From NCBI RefSeq assembly GCF_000424685.1, contig NZ_KE384224.1:124001-188000 (forward strand): a stretch of 64,000 nucleotides of DNA, read 5' to 3'. Every line of letters starts with the position of its first letter. Within the stretch, counting starts at the first letter, position 1. Shown one piece after another: positions 31,184 to 40,419 of this stretch. The position numbers were made by a program, and so were the translations under genes. The stretch is from Methylococcus capsulatus str. Texas = ATCC 19069 (GTDB taxonomy: Bacteria; Pseudomonadota; Gammaproteobacteria; Methylococcales; Methylococcaceae). The notes beneath the pieces are model-generated. The model saw only the letters and a program-made list of their open reading frames with translations, was not told where the DNA came from and made no database searches.

Positions 31184-31731
31184 GGGGTTTCCAAGGTCTT
31201 GCCGGGTTCGAAGATCATGAGTTCCTCATGGTCGTTTTTTTGCTGTGGCCTGGTCGCTCTCTTTCCAGGGTCAATTATACGTAAAACGCCCCCCAGTCGA
31301 ATATGTCACAATCCGCTTCTGGAAAGATAGGCTTTGTATCCCATCGGTTCATGACATAGTATGGGGTGACGTTAAGGCGGATATCATTAAAGTCGGAAGC
31401 AGCCTGCTTGATTGCATAATCGAGAGATTGGCAAATCTCTGCTTCTGTCGAGAGGCTGGGTGCCGACCGTTGACGGGCGCAACCTGAGCAAAGCATTCCA
31501 CCGGCCACATTTCAATATGGCGCCATCTATGCGTGGATGGTTTTTTTCGGCCTCGGCGCCGGTGGTGTATGAAGATCCCATTATCATCGATCGGTTGTTA
31601 TCGGGCCGCAGTTCCATTGTGTTGCAAGGAAACGCTTGCGTGTGAGTATCCCTCGTTGAACCGGCACGTCCGGTTCTCGCCCAAGCCGTATGACCTGCTG
31701 TCAAACACCAGCGATTTTCATGGGTGCTTTC
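31184..31731. other. AT-richer intergenic stretch between pdxJ and the anti-sigma kinase gene
   Basis: 548 bases with a base composition visibly richer in A and T than the neighbours. It contains one questionable minus-strand reading frame (31275-31508). A plus-strand frame at 31412-31645 gives no family-like protein. No tRNA or insertion sequence is seen. The composition suggests a remnant or acquired fragment. Confidence 0.4.
31275..31508 (-). CDS. Possible small protein or gene remnant, unknown
   Basis: 77 residues from a GTG at 31508, or 73 from the ATG at 31496. No family is recognised. The C-terminal 50 residues (beginning SLDYAIKQAASDFNDIR) look protein-like, with balanced composition and many aromatic and acidic residues, and the codons are AT-richer than the neighbours. 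It may be the tail of a decayed gene. Confidence is low. Confidence 0.3.
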   Translation of the reverse strand: MAGGMLCSGCARQRSAPSLSTEAEICQSLDYAIKQAASDFNDIRLNVTPYYVMNRWDTKPIFPEADCDIFDWGAFYV

Positions 31732-32181
31732 CTACCGGAGTGGAGCGAACGTCTTACTTACCGCAACGACATTTGTCCCGTCCCGGCGCTGGTAACAAAC
31801 CGAATCCATCATCCTCATCACGAGGAGAATCCCCAGGCCACCGATGGCGCGTTCCTCGAGCTTGCTGTGGATGTCGGGAGACGGCGCGACCGTGGGGTCG
31901 AACTCGTTGCCGTCGTCGGTGACGGTGAGCGAGGCGCGACCGTCATTCAGGGTGAGGCAAACGCCGATTTGTCCCTGTTCACCCGCCCCGTATCCATATT
32001 TGATGGCATTGGTCGCCAGTTCTTCCAGCACCAGATTCAACTGGACCGTGACCGGCTCGGGTACGCCCGCGGTCGAGCAGAAGGCTTCCAGCTGCTCCAT
32101 GACCTCGATCAGAGGCTCTATGCCGGCTTCGATGGTGCGCTCGAATTTGGCGCATTGCACGTCGGCCTCGTTCTGTTCCAT
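31732..32181 (-). CDS. RsbW/SpoIIAB-like anti-sigma serine kinase (HATPase_c_2)
   Basis: 149 residues from the ATG at 32181; longer starts upstream would run into the divergent promoter region. The GHKL ATPase boxes are intact: N-box LEELATNAIKYG, G1 box TDDGNEFDP and G2 box GGLGILLV. Family members phosphorylate STAS anti-anti-sigma proteins and bind a sigma factor or other target. Its gene is divergent from carbonic anhydrase (121 bases between starts), and a STAS gene is only 2.6 kb away (34795), so they are natural partners. No sigma factor gene is in the window. Confidence 0.88.
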   Translation of the reverse strand: MEQNEADVQCAKFERTIEAGIEPLIEVMEQLEAFCSTAGVPEPVTVQLNLVLEELATNAIKYGYGAGEQGQIGVCLTLNDGRASLTVTDDGNEFDPTVAPSPDIHSKLEERAIGGLGILLVMRMMDSVCYQRRDGTNVVAVSKTFAPLR

Positions 32182-32197
32182 GGCGGCTCGATGTGGA

Positions 32198-32224
32198 TTG
32201 GGTTGGGGAAAACCGGTGTAGAAT
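32198..32224 (+). promoter_or_regulatory. Possible promoter for the carbonic anhydrase operon
   Basis: TTGGGT (32198-32203) and TAGAAT (32219-32224) are separated by 15 bases, shorter than ideal. They lie about 80 bases upstream of the carbonic anhydrase GTG start, in the only intergenic gap ahead of the run of genes to 38464. Confidence 0.25.
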
Positions 32225-32302
32225 GACGCCGCTTTTGAGCGAGCGTCTTTCGACGCGACGGGCCGTGCGCGGACCGCATCCACCTTATCAAGGACAGAAA
32301 TC

Positions 32303-33019
32303 GTGCAAGAGTCTGACAGCAAAGGCAAGGATGAATGCGAGGTCGAAGGCATCTGCTGCGATCTCGAACGTTTCATTTCCGGCGTCAAAGGATTCAAGGA
32401 ACGTTTCTACCGGCGTTACCCGGAACACATGCAGCAGCTCGTCGAGCGGGGGCAGCGGCCGGTCGCGCTCATGATCGCCTGCAGCGATTCGCGGGTCGAT
32501 CCGGCTTTGCTCATGAACGTGGCGCCGGGCGATCTGTTCGTGGTGCGCAACGTCGCCAATCTCGTTCCGCCTTACCATGGCTCGTCCGCCCCCGATGGTG
32601 TGGGCGCAGCGCTGGAATATGCCGTCCGTCATCTCCATGTGCCCCATGTCATCGTCCTCGGTCACGCCCAGTGCGGCGGCATCAAGGCCTTGCTCGACAT
32701 GGCGACGGGAGCCGAGTTCGAGAGCGACTTCATCGGCGAGTGGGTCTCGATGGCCATGGAAGCCTGCTGGCAGTATGTGCCGGATGCCAGCGGGGAGGGA
32801 CTCAGACGGGTCTCACTGGAGCGGCTGAAAGACTACTCCTATCTGGTCGAGCGTGCGGCCATTCAAGGTTCGCTGGGGAATCTGCTGACCTATCCCTGGG
32901 TCCGGGAGGCCGTGGAGAAAGGGCGGCTTTTCCTGCAGGGCTGGTGGTTCGACCTAGAGTCTGGAGACCTGTGGGTCACCAGCGGCGACAACTCGCAGTT
33001 CTTGCCTGTGACCGATTGA
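32303..33019 (+). CDS. Beta-class carbonic anhydrase
   Basis: 238 residues from a GTG at 32303. Zinc ligands and the catalytic dyad are visible: Cys60-Ser-Asp62-Ser-Arg64 and His121-Ala-Gln-Cys124 (GHAQCGG). It interconverts CO2 and bicarbonate, probably in the cytoplasm since there is no signal peptide. It is the first gene of a tight same-strand run: NCS2-type permease 11 bases downstream, then STAS, a UrtA-like protein and a chemoreceptor. Pairing with a permease suggests a role with CO2/bicarbonate or with a carbon-releasing substrate such as urea (inference). Confidence 0.96.
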   Translation: MQESDSKGKDECEVEGICCDLERFISGVKGFKERFYRRYPEHMQQLVERGQRPVALMIACSDSRVDPALLMNVAPGDLFVVRNVANLVPPYHGSSAPDGVGAALEYAVRHLHVPHVIVLGHAQCGGIKALLDMATGAEFESDFIGEWVSMAMEACWQYVPDASGEGLRRVSLERLKDYSYLVERAAIQGSLGNLLTYPWVREAVEKGRLFLQGWWFDLESGDLWVTSGDNSQFLPVTD

Positions 33020-33030
33020 CCCCATCCCGG

Positions 33031-34758
33031 ATGAAGCGGCCCGAGAACATCGTCTATTGGCTGAACGACAGGCCGCCAGCAGCGATCGCCGCGTTCGTGG
33101 GCTTGCAGCAGATGTCGTTTCTGGGGGTTTACCTTGCGATTTCGCCGCTGTTCGTGAGGACCGAAAATATCGGTGACCACGATTCGCAGATTCTGATGGC
33201 GACCACACTCCTGGTTTCTGGTGTCGGGGTGATGTTGCAGGCGGTCGGGCGCCTGGGCATCGGTTCCGGATATTTTTGTCCTTTGCAGACCACGTCGGCG
33301 TCGTTCGCGACCATGGAACTGGCACGGCTTGCCGGGGGGCTGGAGCTGGCCTTCGGCATGGTGGGCGTGATGGGGATGGCGCAGATCTTGTTTGGTGAGG
33401 TGTTCCGGCGGTTGCGCAGCGTATTCTCGGTCGAACTCGCCGGGGTGGCCGTGACCCTGATCGGCTTGGGCCTCGGCTACAAGGGCGTCACACTGCTCGG
33501 TGGCATCGATGCGCCCGGAGGGCTATGGAAGCACGACATCGCCGTCGGATTTCTCGCGCTTGCGGTCATGATCGTTTGCAACGTCTGGTCGTCCGGCAGT
33601 CTTCGCTTGTTTTCGGCCTTTGCCGGCTTGGCCGTGGGTCTGGCCGTCAGTGTTCTGGTCGACGGCATTCGGCCCGAAGACGCCGAGAATTACAAGGCGA
33701 CGCCTTTGCTGGCGCTGCCCCAGTTGCCCACCTTCGGTTGGGCATTCGATCCGAAGCTGGTCGTGCCTTACGTCGTACTGGGTCTGGCTTTTTCCCTGCA
33801 CGGATTCGGTGCGCTCGCCGCGGCTCAGCGCTTCAACGACTCGGAATGGCGGCATCCTGATATGGCGCAGATTTCCCGTGGCATCCGTGCGGAAGGGGTT
33901 TCCAATCTCATAGCCGGGTTGGTGAACGGTCTGCCGCTCACCTCCAGCGGCGGTGCCGTCTCCCTGGCCGCCGCCACCGGCTGTACCAGCCGCCACATCG
34001 CCTATTGGCTCGGAGGCATCCTGATTGCCCTGGCGTTCGTACCGAAGGTCACGGTATTGTGGTTCGTGCTGCCCGTACCGGTGATCGGAGCGGCGGCGGT
34101 ATTCCTGTCATCCTTCACCCTGCTGGCCGGCCTGCAGATGATCGCGTCGCGCATGCTCGACAACCGCAAGATTCTCACCGTCGGCATCGGGCTTTTGCTG
34201 GGGGTCAGCCACGAGCCTTTGAAGCACTATTACCGTGAAGAACTGCCGTCCTTCCTTGTGCCGGTGACCCAGTCGAGCGTCGCTCTCGGGGTGGCCGGCG
34301 CGACCTTGCTGTCGGGGGTGTTCCGCATCGGCGCGGGTACCCGGCGGCGGCGATCGTTCGTCCTGGGGGAATCGCAGCTCGACGACGTGATCGACTACCT
34401 GGACCGGCAGGGACGGGCCTGGGGCGCCCGCGCCGATGTCGTGAGGCGCAGCGAATATGCGATGTGGCAGGCGTTCGAAATCCTCCATGATTATGGTTTC
34501 GTGGTGCGGAACGAACGAGGCCAGGGCATCGTCGAGGTCGAGACCCTGGTGGACGAATTCACATTTACCGTCATTGCCCGTTATCGTGGCGAGGTGATCC
34601 CGCTCGCCACTCATGCTCCCAGCCACGATGCGCTGCTGGAGTCCGATACGGGTATCCTGGAAATGGCAGGCTATCTGCTTTATAAGCTCGCGGACCGGGT
34701 GCGTTCGCGAGCGCTTTCCCATGGGATGGCGGAGTTACGCTTGACTTTTGTTGAATGA
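33031..34758 (+). CDS. NCS2-family permease with C-terminal degenerate HATPase-like domain
   Basis: 575 residues from the ATG at 33031. Residues 1-435 form a polytopic membrane domain of the xanthine/uracil (NCS2) permease family. TM1 has GLQQ where the family has GLQH, and the TM8-TM10 region reads RAEGVSNLIAGLVNGLPLTSS followed by SRHIAYW, lacking the usual Asn of the family signature. Substrate is therefore uncertain. Residues about 440-575 are soluble and resemble the RsbW-like HATPase fold: the final segment aligns with the end of the kinase encoded at 31732, but the N-box Asn and the glycine boxes are lost. This suggests a non-catalytic partner-switch module tethered to a transporter. 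Upstream is carbonic anhydrase; downstream is STAS, 36 bases away. Confidence 0.88.
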   Translation: MKRPENIVYWLNDRPPAAIAAFVGLQQMSFLGVYLAISPLFVRTENIGDHDSQILMATTLLVSGVGVMLQAVGRLGIGSGYFCPLQTTSASFATMELARLAGGLELAFGMVGVMGMAQILFGEVFRRLRSVFSVELAGVAVTLIGLGLGYKGVTLLGGIDAPGGLWKHDIAVGFLALAVMIVCNVWSSGSLRLFSAFAGLAVGLAVSVLVDGIRPEDAENYKATPLLALPQLPTFGWAFDPKLVVPYVVLGLAFSLHGFGALAAAQRFNDSEWRHPDMAQISRGIRAEGVSNLIAGLVNGLPLTSSGGAVSLAAATGCTSRHIAYWLGGILIALAFVPKVTVLWFVLPVPVIGAAAVFLSSFTLLAGLQMIASRMLDNRKILTVGIGLLLGVSHEPLKHYYREELPSFLVPVTQSSVALGVAGATLLSGVFRIGAGTRRRRSFVLGESQLDDVIDYLDRQGRAWGARADVVRRSEYAMWQAFEILHDYGFVVRNERGQGIVEVETLVDEFTFTVIARYRGEVIPLATHAPSHDALLESDTGILEMAGYLLYKLADRVRSRALSHGMAELRLTFVE

Positions 34759-34794
34759 TTTTCCGCATTTCGACTCGTTGCCTGGAGCAGACCG

Positions 34795-35121
34795 ATGCTT
34801 GATATCACTTGTGAAACCCGCGGCGAGGTGCTGGTCGCGCATCTGAGCGGCCGTATCGACGCCGCCGCGTCCCGTGCCTTCGAGGAGCAGGCGCTGGCCT
34901 GGGTGGACGCGGGAACTCGCAACCTGGTGATGGATCTTTCCTCCATCAGTTACATCAGCAGTGCCGGGTTACGGGTCTTTCTGCTGATCGCCAAGAAACT
35001 CAAGGAAGCGGAAGGCTCGGTGAAACTCTGCGCCTTGACTCCGGCGGTCAACGACGTTTTCGAGATCAGTGGATTCAGCCGGCTGTTTTCCATCTATCCC
35101 ACGCTGGATCACGTGATCTGA
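34795..35121 (+). CDS. STAS-domain anti-sigma factor antagonist
   Basis: 108 residues, a single STAS domain. The conserved loop reads YISSAGLRV. By alignment with SpoIIAA (DSSG), the phosphorylatable residue would be Ser56. It would be phosphorylated by an RsbW-type kinase and dephosphorylated by a PP2C phosphatase; candidates in this window are at 31732 and 2925. It lies between the HATPase-tailed permease and the UrtA-like protein. It may bind the permease tail instead of a free anti-sigma factor (inference). Confidence 0.93.
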   Translation: MLDITCETRGEVLVAHLSGRIDAAASRAFEEQALAWVDAGTRNLVMDLSSISYISSAGLRVFLLIAKKLKEAEGSVKLCALTPAVNDVFEISGFSRLFSIYPTLDHVI

Positions 35122-35156
35122 GCAAGGATGCCGGTGCAGGGCTCCGGGTGTCAGCC

Positions 35157-36443
35157 ATGAAGAAGCTGATCGTTTCGAGCGCGGTGCTCGCGGTCCTGGC
35201 CGCTTTGGTAGGCGCATGGGCATTTCGTGAGCACACCCGGCCGCCGATCAGGATCGGTATACTGCATTCGCTGACCGGTGCCATGGCCATCAGCGAGAAA
35301 TCGGCGGTGGATGCGGAGCTCATGGCGATCGACGAGATCAATGCCGGTGGCGGTCTGCTGGGGCGCCGTGTCGAGGCGGTGGTGGCCGATGGCGCATCGG
35401 ACTGGGGAACCTTCGCCAGGCAGGCGGGCCGGTTGATCACCGAGGAAAAGGTCAGTGCGATCATTGGCTGCTGGACCTCGGCTTGCCGGAAAAACGTCAA
35501 GCCGGTGGTGGAAAAACATGACCATCTGCTGATCTACCCCATGGCCTATGAAGGCCTGGAGATTTCCAAGAACATCATCTACACGGGGCTGGCTCCCAAC
35601 CAGCAGATCGTTCCTGCCCTGAAGTGGAGCCTGGACAAGCTGGGCCGGCGGGTTTTCCTGGTGGGGTCGGATTACGTCTGGCCGCACAGCGTCAATGCCG
35701 TCCTGCGGGACTGGATCAAGGGGCTGGACGGCGAAATCGTGGGCGAGGAATACGTTTTCTTCGGCAGCAGCGACGTCGGCAGCGTGGTCGAAAAGATCGT
35801 CGCCCTCCGCCCGAGCGTCGTCATCAGTACGATCGCGGGAGAATCGAATCTGGCTTTCTACCGTGTGCTGCGGGAGTCCGGCATCCAGGCGAAAGACGTT
35901 CCCGTCGTTTCGCTTTCGGTCGGGGAGGAAGAGCTCCGCGATATCCCGCCGGCGGATGCTGTCGGGCATTATTCCGCCTGGGGTTATTTTCAGGCAGTGG
36001 GCCGCGAGGAAAACACCTCGTTCGTCCGCCGCTTCCGGGAGCGTTACGGCCAGGACCGCGTGACGGCGGATTTCCCGGAGACGGCGTATTTCAGCGTGCT
36101 GCTTTGGGCCGAGGCGGTGCGGGAGGCGGGGTCGCCCGAGGCCGCCCTGGTGAACGAATACATGCTCGGCCAAAGCATCGATGCCCCCGAGGGGGTGGTG
36201 ACGGTCGATCCGGCCACCCGCCATACCTGGCGGTCGTTCAACATCGGGCGGATTCTCGACAACGGCCAGGTCGAAATCGTCTGGTCGACGGATCATCCCA
36301 TCCGGCCCGTTCCGTATCCCAGGACCCGCAGCAGACGCGAGTGGGAAAGTTTTCTCAACGAACTCTACCTGGGCTGGAACCACAACTGGGCGAATCCGGT
36401 GCCTCCCGTCGCGGCCGCCGGCCGCAAGGACAAACTGCGGTGA
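35157..36443 (+). CDS. UrtA-like periplasmic urea/amide-binding protein
   Basis: 428 residues from the ATG at 35157 (MKKLIVSS); a GTG at 35148 is an alternative. An N-terminal hydrophobic segment (about 5-22) is a signal peptide or anchor. The body is a type I periplasmic binding protein of the UrtA/AmiC group: [24 protein letters not shown] and [10 protein letters not shown] are close to urea-binding UrtA proteins. No urtBCDE permease or ATPase genes are adjacent. It instead overlaps the following chemoreceptor by 4 bases (GTGA), suggesting that it serves as the sensor for that receptor. Ligand by homology: urea or a short amide. Confidence 0.88.
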   Translation: MKKLIVSSAVLAVLAALVGAWAFREHTRPPIRIGILHSLTGAMAISEKSAVDAELMAIDEINAGGGLLGRRVEAVVADGASDWGTFARQAGRLITEEKVSAIIGCWTSACRKNVKPVVEKHDHLLIYPMAYEGLEISKNIIYTGLAPNQQIVPALKWSLDKLGRRVFLVGSDYVWPHSVNAVLRDWIKGLDGEIVGEEYVFFGSSDVGSVVEKIVALRPSVVISTIAGESNLAFYRVLRESGIQAKDVPVVSLSVGEEELRDIPPADAVGHYSAWGYFQAVGREENTSFVRRFRERYGQDRVTADFPETAYFSVLLWAEAVREAGSPEAALVNEYMLGQSIDAPEGVVTVDPATRHTWRSFNIGRILDNGQVEIVWSTDHPIRPVPYPRTRSRREWESFLNELYLGWNHNWANPVPPVAAAGRKDKLR

Positions 36444-38464
36444 AATTCACGGTGTCGTGGCTCGAACAAGGCACCATCGGAGGGCGCATACTCCGCTGGT
36501 TCCTGGTCCTGGCGACGGTTCCAGCCATTGTGTTGACCGTGGTCACCAACAACCTTTCCGCTGAGGCACTGCGCGACCGCGTCCAGGGAGAGCTGATGTT
36601 CATCGCCCTTTCCAAGGCCGAGGACGTCGAAACCTATGCTTATGAGCGGATACGGGCTGCAGTGGTGCTGCGCAACGACCGTTATCTGGTCTCCTCGATC
36701 AACGCCTTGCAGAAGTACCGGCGCGAACCGGGACGCTACGCCAGGGAACTTCAGGCATTCGATGGAGAGATACGTCCCGTGCTGGACTTCATGATCGAAA
36801 ATCTCGCTTTCAGGAATCTGATCGCCTTCGATCCGCGTGGGGAGGTTCTGTACCAGTCGCATCCGGTCCAGCAGCTCGGGAACAACCTCTTTGAAGGTGT
36901 GCTGAAGGAGTCACCGCTGGCCAAAGCAGTGCTGCATGCCACCACCTTGCTCGATGCCGAAATCTCCGATTTCGGCGCCTATCCGGGGGGCGATAAACCG
37001 GTGGGATACGTCGTGACGCCACTGTTCGACAGTGGGGGAGAACTCGTCGCCATCATCGCCCTGCAGCTGGATACGGACGAGGTGTTCGCACCGTTCCTGG
37101 ACTACAGCGGCCTGGGAAACACCGGGCAGACCATCGTGGGCCTCCTCGACCACAACGAGATACGCATCATTTCACCGCTGAGGAACCAGCCCGACGCGGC
37201 GCAGAAACTCCGTATCCAGATGGGGGACAGTCAAGGCCAAGGCATCCAGAAAGCCGTCCTCGGAAATCGTGACTTCGGTGAAATCCCAGGGATATTCAAG
37301 GAGCCGGTGCTAGCGAGCTGGACCTATCTCCCGTCCTTCCGCTGGGGCCTCTCGGTGCAGATGGACGTGGGCGAAGCCTTGGCCCTGGTGGATACCCAGC
37401 GCCTGGTCAACGGCGGGCTGCTGGCGCTGCTGCTGATTCCCACCGCCCTGGCGGCGTCTCTGGTCTCGCGTACCATCTCGCGCCCGGTGGGCGAAGCCAT
37501 TGCCGCCGCCGAGACGGTCGCCGCCGGCGACCTGACGGCGAACCTCGACAGCGACCGGAACGACGAAACCGGCAAGCTGCTCCGGGCTCTGGGGCGGATG
37601 ACGTCCTATCTCAATTCGCTGGTCGGACAGGTGCAGAAATCGATCATCGAGCTGGTGTCGACTTCCAATACGCTGACGGCGATGAACCGGGCCCAGGAGG
37701 AGGACATATCGGCTTTCGGTGCGACTACGAATCAGATCGCCGCGGCCTCGCGGGAAATTTCGGCGACCTCGGAGGAGCTGTTGCGCACCATGGCGGATGT
37801 GACGCGCATGGCCGGGAGTACGGCCGAGATGGCGAACGCCGGACGGAACGAACTGACCGACATGGAACAGGTGATGCATACCCTGGCCGAGTCCACCGGT
37901 TCCATCGCCGACAAGCTCAATGCGATCAGCGCGCGTGCGAGCGATATTTCCGCCATGACCACCACTATCAAGCGGGTGGCTGAACAAACCAATCTCCTGT
38001 CGCTCAACGCCTCGATCGAGGCCGAGAAAGCCGGAGAGTTCGGCCTGGGATTCTCCGTCGTCGCCCGCGAGATCCGCCGCCTCGCCGATCAGACCGCCGT
38101 GGCCACGCTGGACATCGAGACCGTGGTGCGGGAGATGCATGCCGCGGTGTCGATCGGGGTCATGGAAATGGACAAGTTTTCGGAGCAGGTCCGGCGGGGG
38201 GTCGACGAGACCCGCCGGATCAGTCAACAATTTTCCCGAATCATCGAACAGGTGGGCGAGCTGACGCCCCGCTTCGACGCCGTGCACGAAGGCATGCGCT
38301 CGCAGTCGGCCGGCGCGCTCCAGATTCGCGACGCCATGGTGGCCTTGTCGGAGAGTGCGATGCAGTCCGCACGGGCATTGGAAGAAACCAACCGGGCCTC
38401 CCAGCGGCTGGAAACGGCGATCGCTGAGCTACGCAAAGAAATCGCCATTTTCCGCTTGTCGTGA
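36440..38464 (+). CDS. Methyl-accepting chemotaxis protein, WspA-like signalling domain
   Basis: 674 residues from a GTG at 36440 that overlaps the stop of the UrtA-like gene. TM1 is about 16-36, the periplasmic Cache-like sensor about 40-315, TM2 about 320-340, then HAMP about 340-395 and the signalling helices. The hairpin region reads [18 protein letters not shown], and [15 protein letters not shown] follows, which is close to WspA. No che or wsp genes are nearby. The overlap with a binding-protein gene suggests a binding-protein-dependent receptor. It may act on a surface-sensing or cyclic-di-GMP pathway rather than on flagella (inference). Confidence 0.92.
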   Translation: MKFTVSWLEQGTIGGRILRWFLVLATVPAIVLTVVTNNLSAEALRDRVQGELMFIALSKAEDVETYAYERIRAAVVLRNDRYLVSSINALQKYRREPGRYARELQAFDGEIRPVLDFMIENLAFRNLIAFDPRGEVLYQSHPVQQLGNNLFEGVLKESPLAKAVLHATTLLDAEISDFGAYPGGDKPVGYVVTPLFDSGGELVAIIALQLDTDEVFAPFLDYSGLGNTGQTIVGLLDHNEIRIISPLRNQPDAAQKLRIQMGDSQGQGIQKAVLGNRDFGEIPGIFKEPVLASWTYLPSFRWGLSVQMDVGEALALVDTQRLVNGGLLALLLIPTALAASLVSRTISRPVGEAIAAAETVAAGDLTANLDSDRNDETGKLLRALGRMTSYLNSLVGQVQKSIIELVSTSNTLTAMNRAQEEDISAFGATTNQIAAASREISATSEELLRTMADVTRMAGSTAEMANAGRNELTDMEQVMHTLAESTGSIADKLNAISARASDISAMTTTIKRVAEQTNLLSLNASIEAEKAGEFGLGFSVVAREIRRLADQTAVATLDIETVVREMHAAVSIGVMEMDKFSEQVRRGVDETRRISQQFSRIIEQVGELTPRFDAVHEGMRSQSAGALQIRDAMVALSESAMQSARALEETNRASQRLETAIAELRKEIAIFRLS

Positions 38465-38498
38465 GCCGCTGGGGGTAAGGCGATTCCCGGGAACGCGT

Positions 38499-38528
38499 TT
38501 GGAAGCCTGCGACCAATCAGTGTAAACT
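38499..38528 (+). promoter_or_regulatory. Candidate sigma-70 promoter for glyA
   Basis: TTGGAA (38499-38504) and TAAACT (38523-38528) are spaced by 18 bases in the 129-base gap before glyA. The predicted leader of about 60 bases contains GCGC-loop-GCGC and a T-run (near 38543-38565), which may be a weak terminator or attenuator. Confidence 0.4.
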
Positions 38529-38593
38529 CTCGCGTTCGATCTTGCGCTGCCAAGGCGCGTTTTTTCACTCCGACGGAAGAGGTTTAGGTTCCC

Positions 38594-39850
38594 ATGTTCA
38601 GCAAGGGTATGGAAATTGCCGGATTCGACGACGAACTCTGGGCTGCGATCCAGGAAGAGGAACGCAGGCAAGAGGACCATATCGAGCTGATCGCATCGGA
38701 GAACTATGCCAGCCCGCGGGTGCTGCAGGCACAGGGAACCGTGCTGACCAACAAATACGCGGAAGGGTATCCGGGCAAACGCTACTACGGAGGCTGCGAG
38801 TACGTCGACATTGTGGAGACACTGGCCATCGAGCGCGCGAAACGACTGTTCGGGGCTGATTATGCCAATGTCCAGCCGCATTCCGGTTCGCAGGCCAATG
38901 CCGCCGTGTACATGGCTTTGCTGAAGCCGGGCGATACGGTGCTGGGCATGAGTCTGGCGCATGGTGGACATCTGACCCATGGCGCCAAGGTCAACTTTTC
39001 AGGCAAGATTTACAATGCCGTACAATATGGACTCAACCCGGAAACCGGGGAGATCGATTACGACCAGGTCGACGAACTGGCCCGGGAGCACCGTCCAAAG
39101 ATGATCGTGGCCGGTTTCTCGGCCTACTCCCAGGTGGTCGACTGGCAGCGTTTCCGGGCGATTGCCGACTCGGTCGGTGCCTGGCTCATGGTCGACATGG
39201 CCCACGTCGCGGGGCTGATCGCGGCCGGCCTGTACCCCAGCCCGGTGCAGATCGCCGACGTGACCACGACCACAACCCACAAGACGCTTCGTGGCCCGCG
39301 CGGTGGCCTGATTCTGGCCAAAGCCAATCCCGAGGTCGAGAAACAGCTCAACTCGCTGGTTTTCCCCGGCATTCAAGGGGGGCCGCTGATGCATGTGATC
39401 GCGGCGAAGGCAGTGGCATTAAAGGAGGCCTTGCAGCCGGATTTCAGGCACTACCAGTCAGCGGTGATGGAGAACGCCGACGCCATGGCGAAGACTTTCA
39501 TCGAGCGCGGCTACCGTATCGTGTCGGGCGGCACCCGGAATCATCTGTTCCTGGTCGATCTGATCCAAAAGGGCCTCACCGGCAAGCTGGCGGAAGAGGT
39601 GTTGGGCAGAGCGCATATCACCGTCAACAAAAATGCGGTGCCGAACGATCCGCAGTCGCCCTTCGTGACCAGCGGCATCCGGGTGGGGACCCCCGCGGTG
39701 ACGACGCGCGGCTTTGGGGTCGAGGAGTGCCGGCTGTTGGCAGGCTGGATGTGCGATATCATGGACTGCCCGGGAGATGAAACGGTCATAGGCCAGGTGC
39801 GCGAGGAGGTGACCCATCTGTGCCGGCGTTTCCCGGTCTATGCCAACTGA
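38594..39850 (+). CDS. glyA: Serine hydroxymethyltransferase
   Basis: 418 residues, standard length. This PLP enzyme interconverts serine and glycine with tetrahydrofolate one-carbon transfer. In methylotrophs it also serves C1 assimilation. The PLP-lysine motif [14 protein letters not shown], the N-terminal [11 protein letters not shown] and the YPGKRYYGG segment are intact. It is preceded by a likely promoter and followed by nrdR after 56 bases. Confidence 0.98.
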   Translation: MFSKGMEIAGFDDELWAAIQEEERRQEDHIELIASENYASPRVLQAQGTVLTNKYAEGYPGKRYYGGCEYVDIVETLAIERAKRLFGADYANVQPHSGSQANAAVYMALLKPGDTVLGMSLAHGGHLTHGAKVNFSGKIYNAVQYGLNPETGEIDYDQVDELAREHRPKMIVAGFSAYSQVVDWQRFRAIADSVGAWLMVDMAHVAGLIAAGLYPSPVQIADVTTTTTHKTLRGPRGGLILAKANPEVEKQLNSLVFPGIQGGPLMHVIAAKAVALKEALQPDFRHYQSAVMENADAMAKTFIERGYRIVSGGTRNHLFLVDLIQKGLTGKLAEEVLGRAHITVNKNAVPNDPQSPFVTSGIRVGTPAVTTRGFGVEECRLLAGWMCDIMDCPGDETVIGQVREEVTHLCRRFPVYAN

Positions 39851-39906
39851 AAAAAGTGCGGGCCGCTCAGCGGAGTCGCGCCGCTTGTGAGGGGTGAAGT
39901 ACGCCT

Positions 39907-40404
39907 GTGCGGTGCCCTTTCTGCGGTGCTCAAGATACCCGAGTCGTGGATTCCCGCCTGTCCCACGAAGGGGACCAGGTGCGCCGCCGCCGTGAGTGCG
40001 GCGAGTGCAAGGAACGCTTCACCACCTATGAGGCGGCGGAACTCAACATGCCCAGGGTGGTGAAATCGGATGGCAGCCGGCAGCCGTTCCGCGAGGAGAA
40101 GCTGCGGGCCGGCATGCTGCGCGCCCTGGAGAAGCGTCCCGTATCCAGCGACCGGGTAGAAGCCGCCATCACCCGGATCGAGAAGCGTCTTCTTGCGACG
40201 GGTGAACGTGAAGTGCAGTCCCGTCTGGTCGGCGAATATGTGATGAACGAGTTGAGCCAGCTCGACGACGTGGCATATGTCCGGTTCGCCTCTGTCTACC
40301 GCCGGTTCGAGGACGTCAACCAGTTTCGTGAAGTGATCGACCGCCTGGAGAGCGAACCGGATTCGGAAACCGCCGGCAGACAGGCGGATGCATTCGACGC
40401 CTAA
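39907..40404 (+). CDS. nrdR: Transcriptional repressor NrdR
   Basis: 165 residues from a GTG giving the canonical MRCPFCG start. A zinc ribbon (CPFC and CGEC) is followed by an ATP-cone domain. It represses ribonucleotide reductase genes when dATP is bound; the nrdA/nrdB genes at 58.9-64 kb are likely targets. The glyA-nrdR-ribD order is common in proteobacteria. Confidence 0.97.
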   Translation: MRCPFCGAQDTRVVDSRLSHEGDQVRRRRECGECKERFTTYEAAELNMPRVVKSDGSRQPFREEKLRAGMLRALEKRPVSSDRVEAAITRIEKRLLATGEREVQSRLVGEYVMNELSQLDDVAYVRFASVYRRFEDVNQFREVIDRLESEPDSETAGRQADAFDA

Positions 40405-40419
40405 AAGAACAGGCGATCC

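Noticed and set aside
31412..31645. Plus-strand frame of 77 codons in the AT-richer gap
   Set aside because: No protein-like features and no ribosome site; the opposite frame is only slightly better.
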